A DNA stretch of 5,464 nucleotides. It comes from Verrucomicrobiota bacterium (lineage in GTDB: Bacteria; Verrucomicrobiota; Verrucomicrobiia; Verrucomicrobiales; DEV007). Below are positions 4,904 to 5,464 of the stretch, one piece after another. The notes beneath the pieces are model-generated. The model was not told the origin of the DNA. It searched no databases and saw nothing but the letters and a program-made list of their open reading frames with translations. Location: the NCBI GenBank assembly GCA_020629815.1, contig JAHDCN010000207.1:1-5464 (forward strand), read 5' to 3'. The position numbers were made by a program, and so were the translations under genes. Each line of letters starts with the position of its first letter. The first letter of the stretch is position 1.

Positions 4904-5464
4904 ATGATCTCTCTGACAGAGGAGCTTTTAATTGGAGAAGGCAAGGATCGTCGATGCTATCGACACCCTTCCGACCCTGCCTTGTGCATCAAGGTTTTGC
5001 GCTCCGGTTGGAGAACAAAAGTCCGGATGCTGCGGGAATTGTTCTACTATCGGAAGTTGGAGCGTCAGGGGTATCCTTTTGAAGAGTTACCCGCCTATCG
5101 AGGGATCGCCCAGACCAATTTAGGCAAGGGATATCTCTACGAGTTGGTGGTTGATCATGATGATCAGGTATCGCAACCGCTCGCGGTTCTGCTGCAGAAG
5201 GAATACGATGGCGAGCAGCTTGCTGATGATCTCCGCAAACTGCACGATTCCCTGGTTCGCTACAACGTGCCGCTAGCTGATATTTCCCGGCACAACATTC
5301 TGGTTCAGCTTTGGGGACCTGAAAAATATGATCTGAAGGTTGTCGATGGAGTGGGGAATTCAGACTTCATCAAAATTGCAGATCTGGTCCCGGCCTGGAA
5401 CCGGTCGAAAATAACGCGGAAATTCAACCGCATGTTTGGCTTCATCGGATTACCCGGGACGGTG
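4904..5464 (+). CDS. yrbL: YrbL-family kinase-like protein, 3' end beyond the window
   Basis: The frame is open from ATG 4904 to the window edge (187 codons, no stop), so the C-terminus is missing. The N-terminus LLIGEGKDRRCYRHPSDP, then ALCIKVL (26-32), follows the E. coli YrbL pattern (L-G-x-G-x-x-R-x-C-Y-x-H-P, then C-I-K). YrbL is known as a member of the PhoP/Mg2+ regulon in enterobacteria, with unclear biochemical activity. The architecture is protein-kinase-like: Gly-rich loop G11-E-G13, lysine K30, a helix with E45, a catalytic-loop-like D126-I-S-R-H-N131, and VVDG with D148 at the DFG position. D126 and N131 keep the kinase spacing. The ATG is the first start after an in-frame TGA (4883-4885), 47 bp after the previous gene; no Shine-Dalgarno is visible. 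The family call is firm; substrate and regulation are unknown. Confidence 0.88.
   Translation, partial: MISLTEELLIGEGKDRRCYRHPSDPALCIKVLRSGWRTKVRMLRELFYYRKLERQGYPFEELPAYRGIAQTNLGKGYLYELVVDHDDQVSQPLAVLLQKEYDGEQLADDLRKLHDSLVRYNVPLADISRHNILVQLWGPEKYDLKVVDGVGNSDFIKIADLVPAWNRSKITRKFNRMFGFIGLPGTV

Noticed and set aside
4693..5123. Plus-strand frames overlapping the small membrane protein and the YrbL-like gene (4693-5082 and 4932-5123)
   Set aside because: They cover two real frames out of phase and show no domain; the YrbL frame through this region is clearly the coding one.

Overview
The window looks like an ordinary chromosomal stretch from a Gram-negative bacterium of the PVC group, most likely Verrucomicrobiota (Opitutia/Puniceicoccales-like). 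This is inferred from gene content: a secreted ThuA-domain protein of the type common in Verrucomicrobiota and Planctomycetota, an orphan prepilin-like protein with a GFSLTEML processing site, and a small two-helix membrane protein of a family I associate with those phyla. None of the start codons has a convincing Shine-Dalgarno sequence. No RNA gene, insertion sequence, CRISPR array or phage gene was seen.

Layout. Bases 1-311 are the 3' end of an ammonium transporter gene, closed by a strong intrinsic terminator (344-399). A second, complete ammonium transporter gene follows on the same strand (519-1835). In the gap are an exact match to the sigma-54 -24/-12 consensus (420-435) and, beginning just after the predicted transcription start, a 17-bp hairpin with a GAAA loop (450-487). 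The second transporter therefore appears to be its own nitrogen-regulated unit. Two hairpins (1841-1872 and 1882-1919) separate it from the convergent minus-strand gene 1918-2673, a prepilin-like protein with a long acidic, proline-rich tail.

After a 177-bp divergent intergenic region, four plus-strand genes lie close together (gaps of 22, 40 and 47 bp) and may form an operon: a single-domain cyclic-nucleotide-binding protein (2851-3354), an exported ThuA-domain protein (3377-4405), a small two-helix membrane protein (4446-4856), and a YrbL-family kinase-like protein cut by the window edge (4904-5464). The last has no stop codon inside the window, so an ORF search that requires one would miss it.

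No known system unites these four genes, and I do not claim a new one. The observations most worth following are the sigma-54 promoter with its leader hairpin, the 30-bp inverted repeat over the GTG start of the small membrane protein, and the kinase-like residues in the YrbL homologue.
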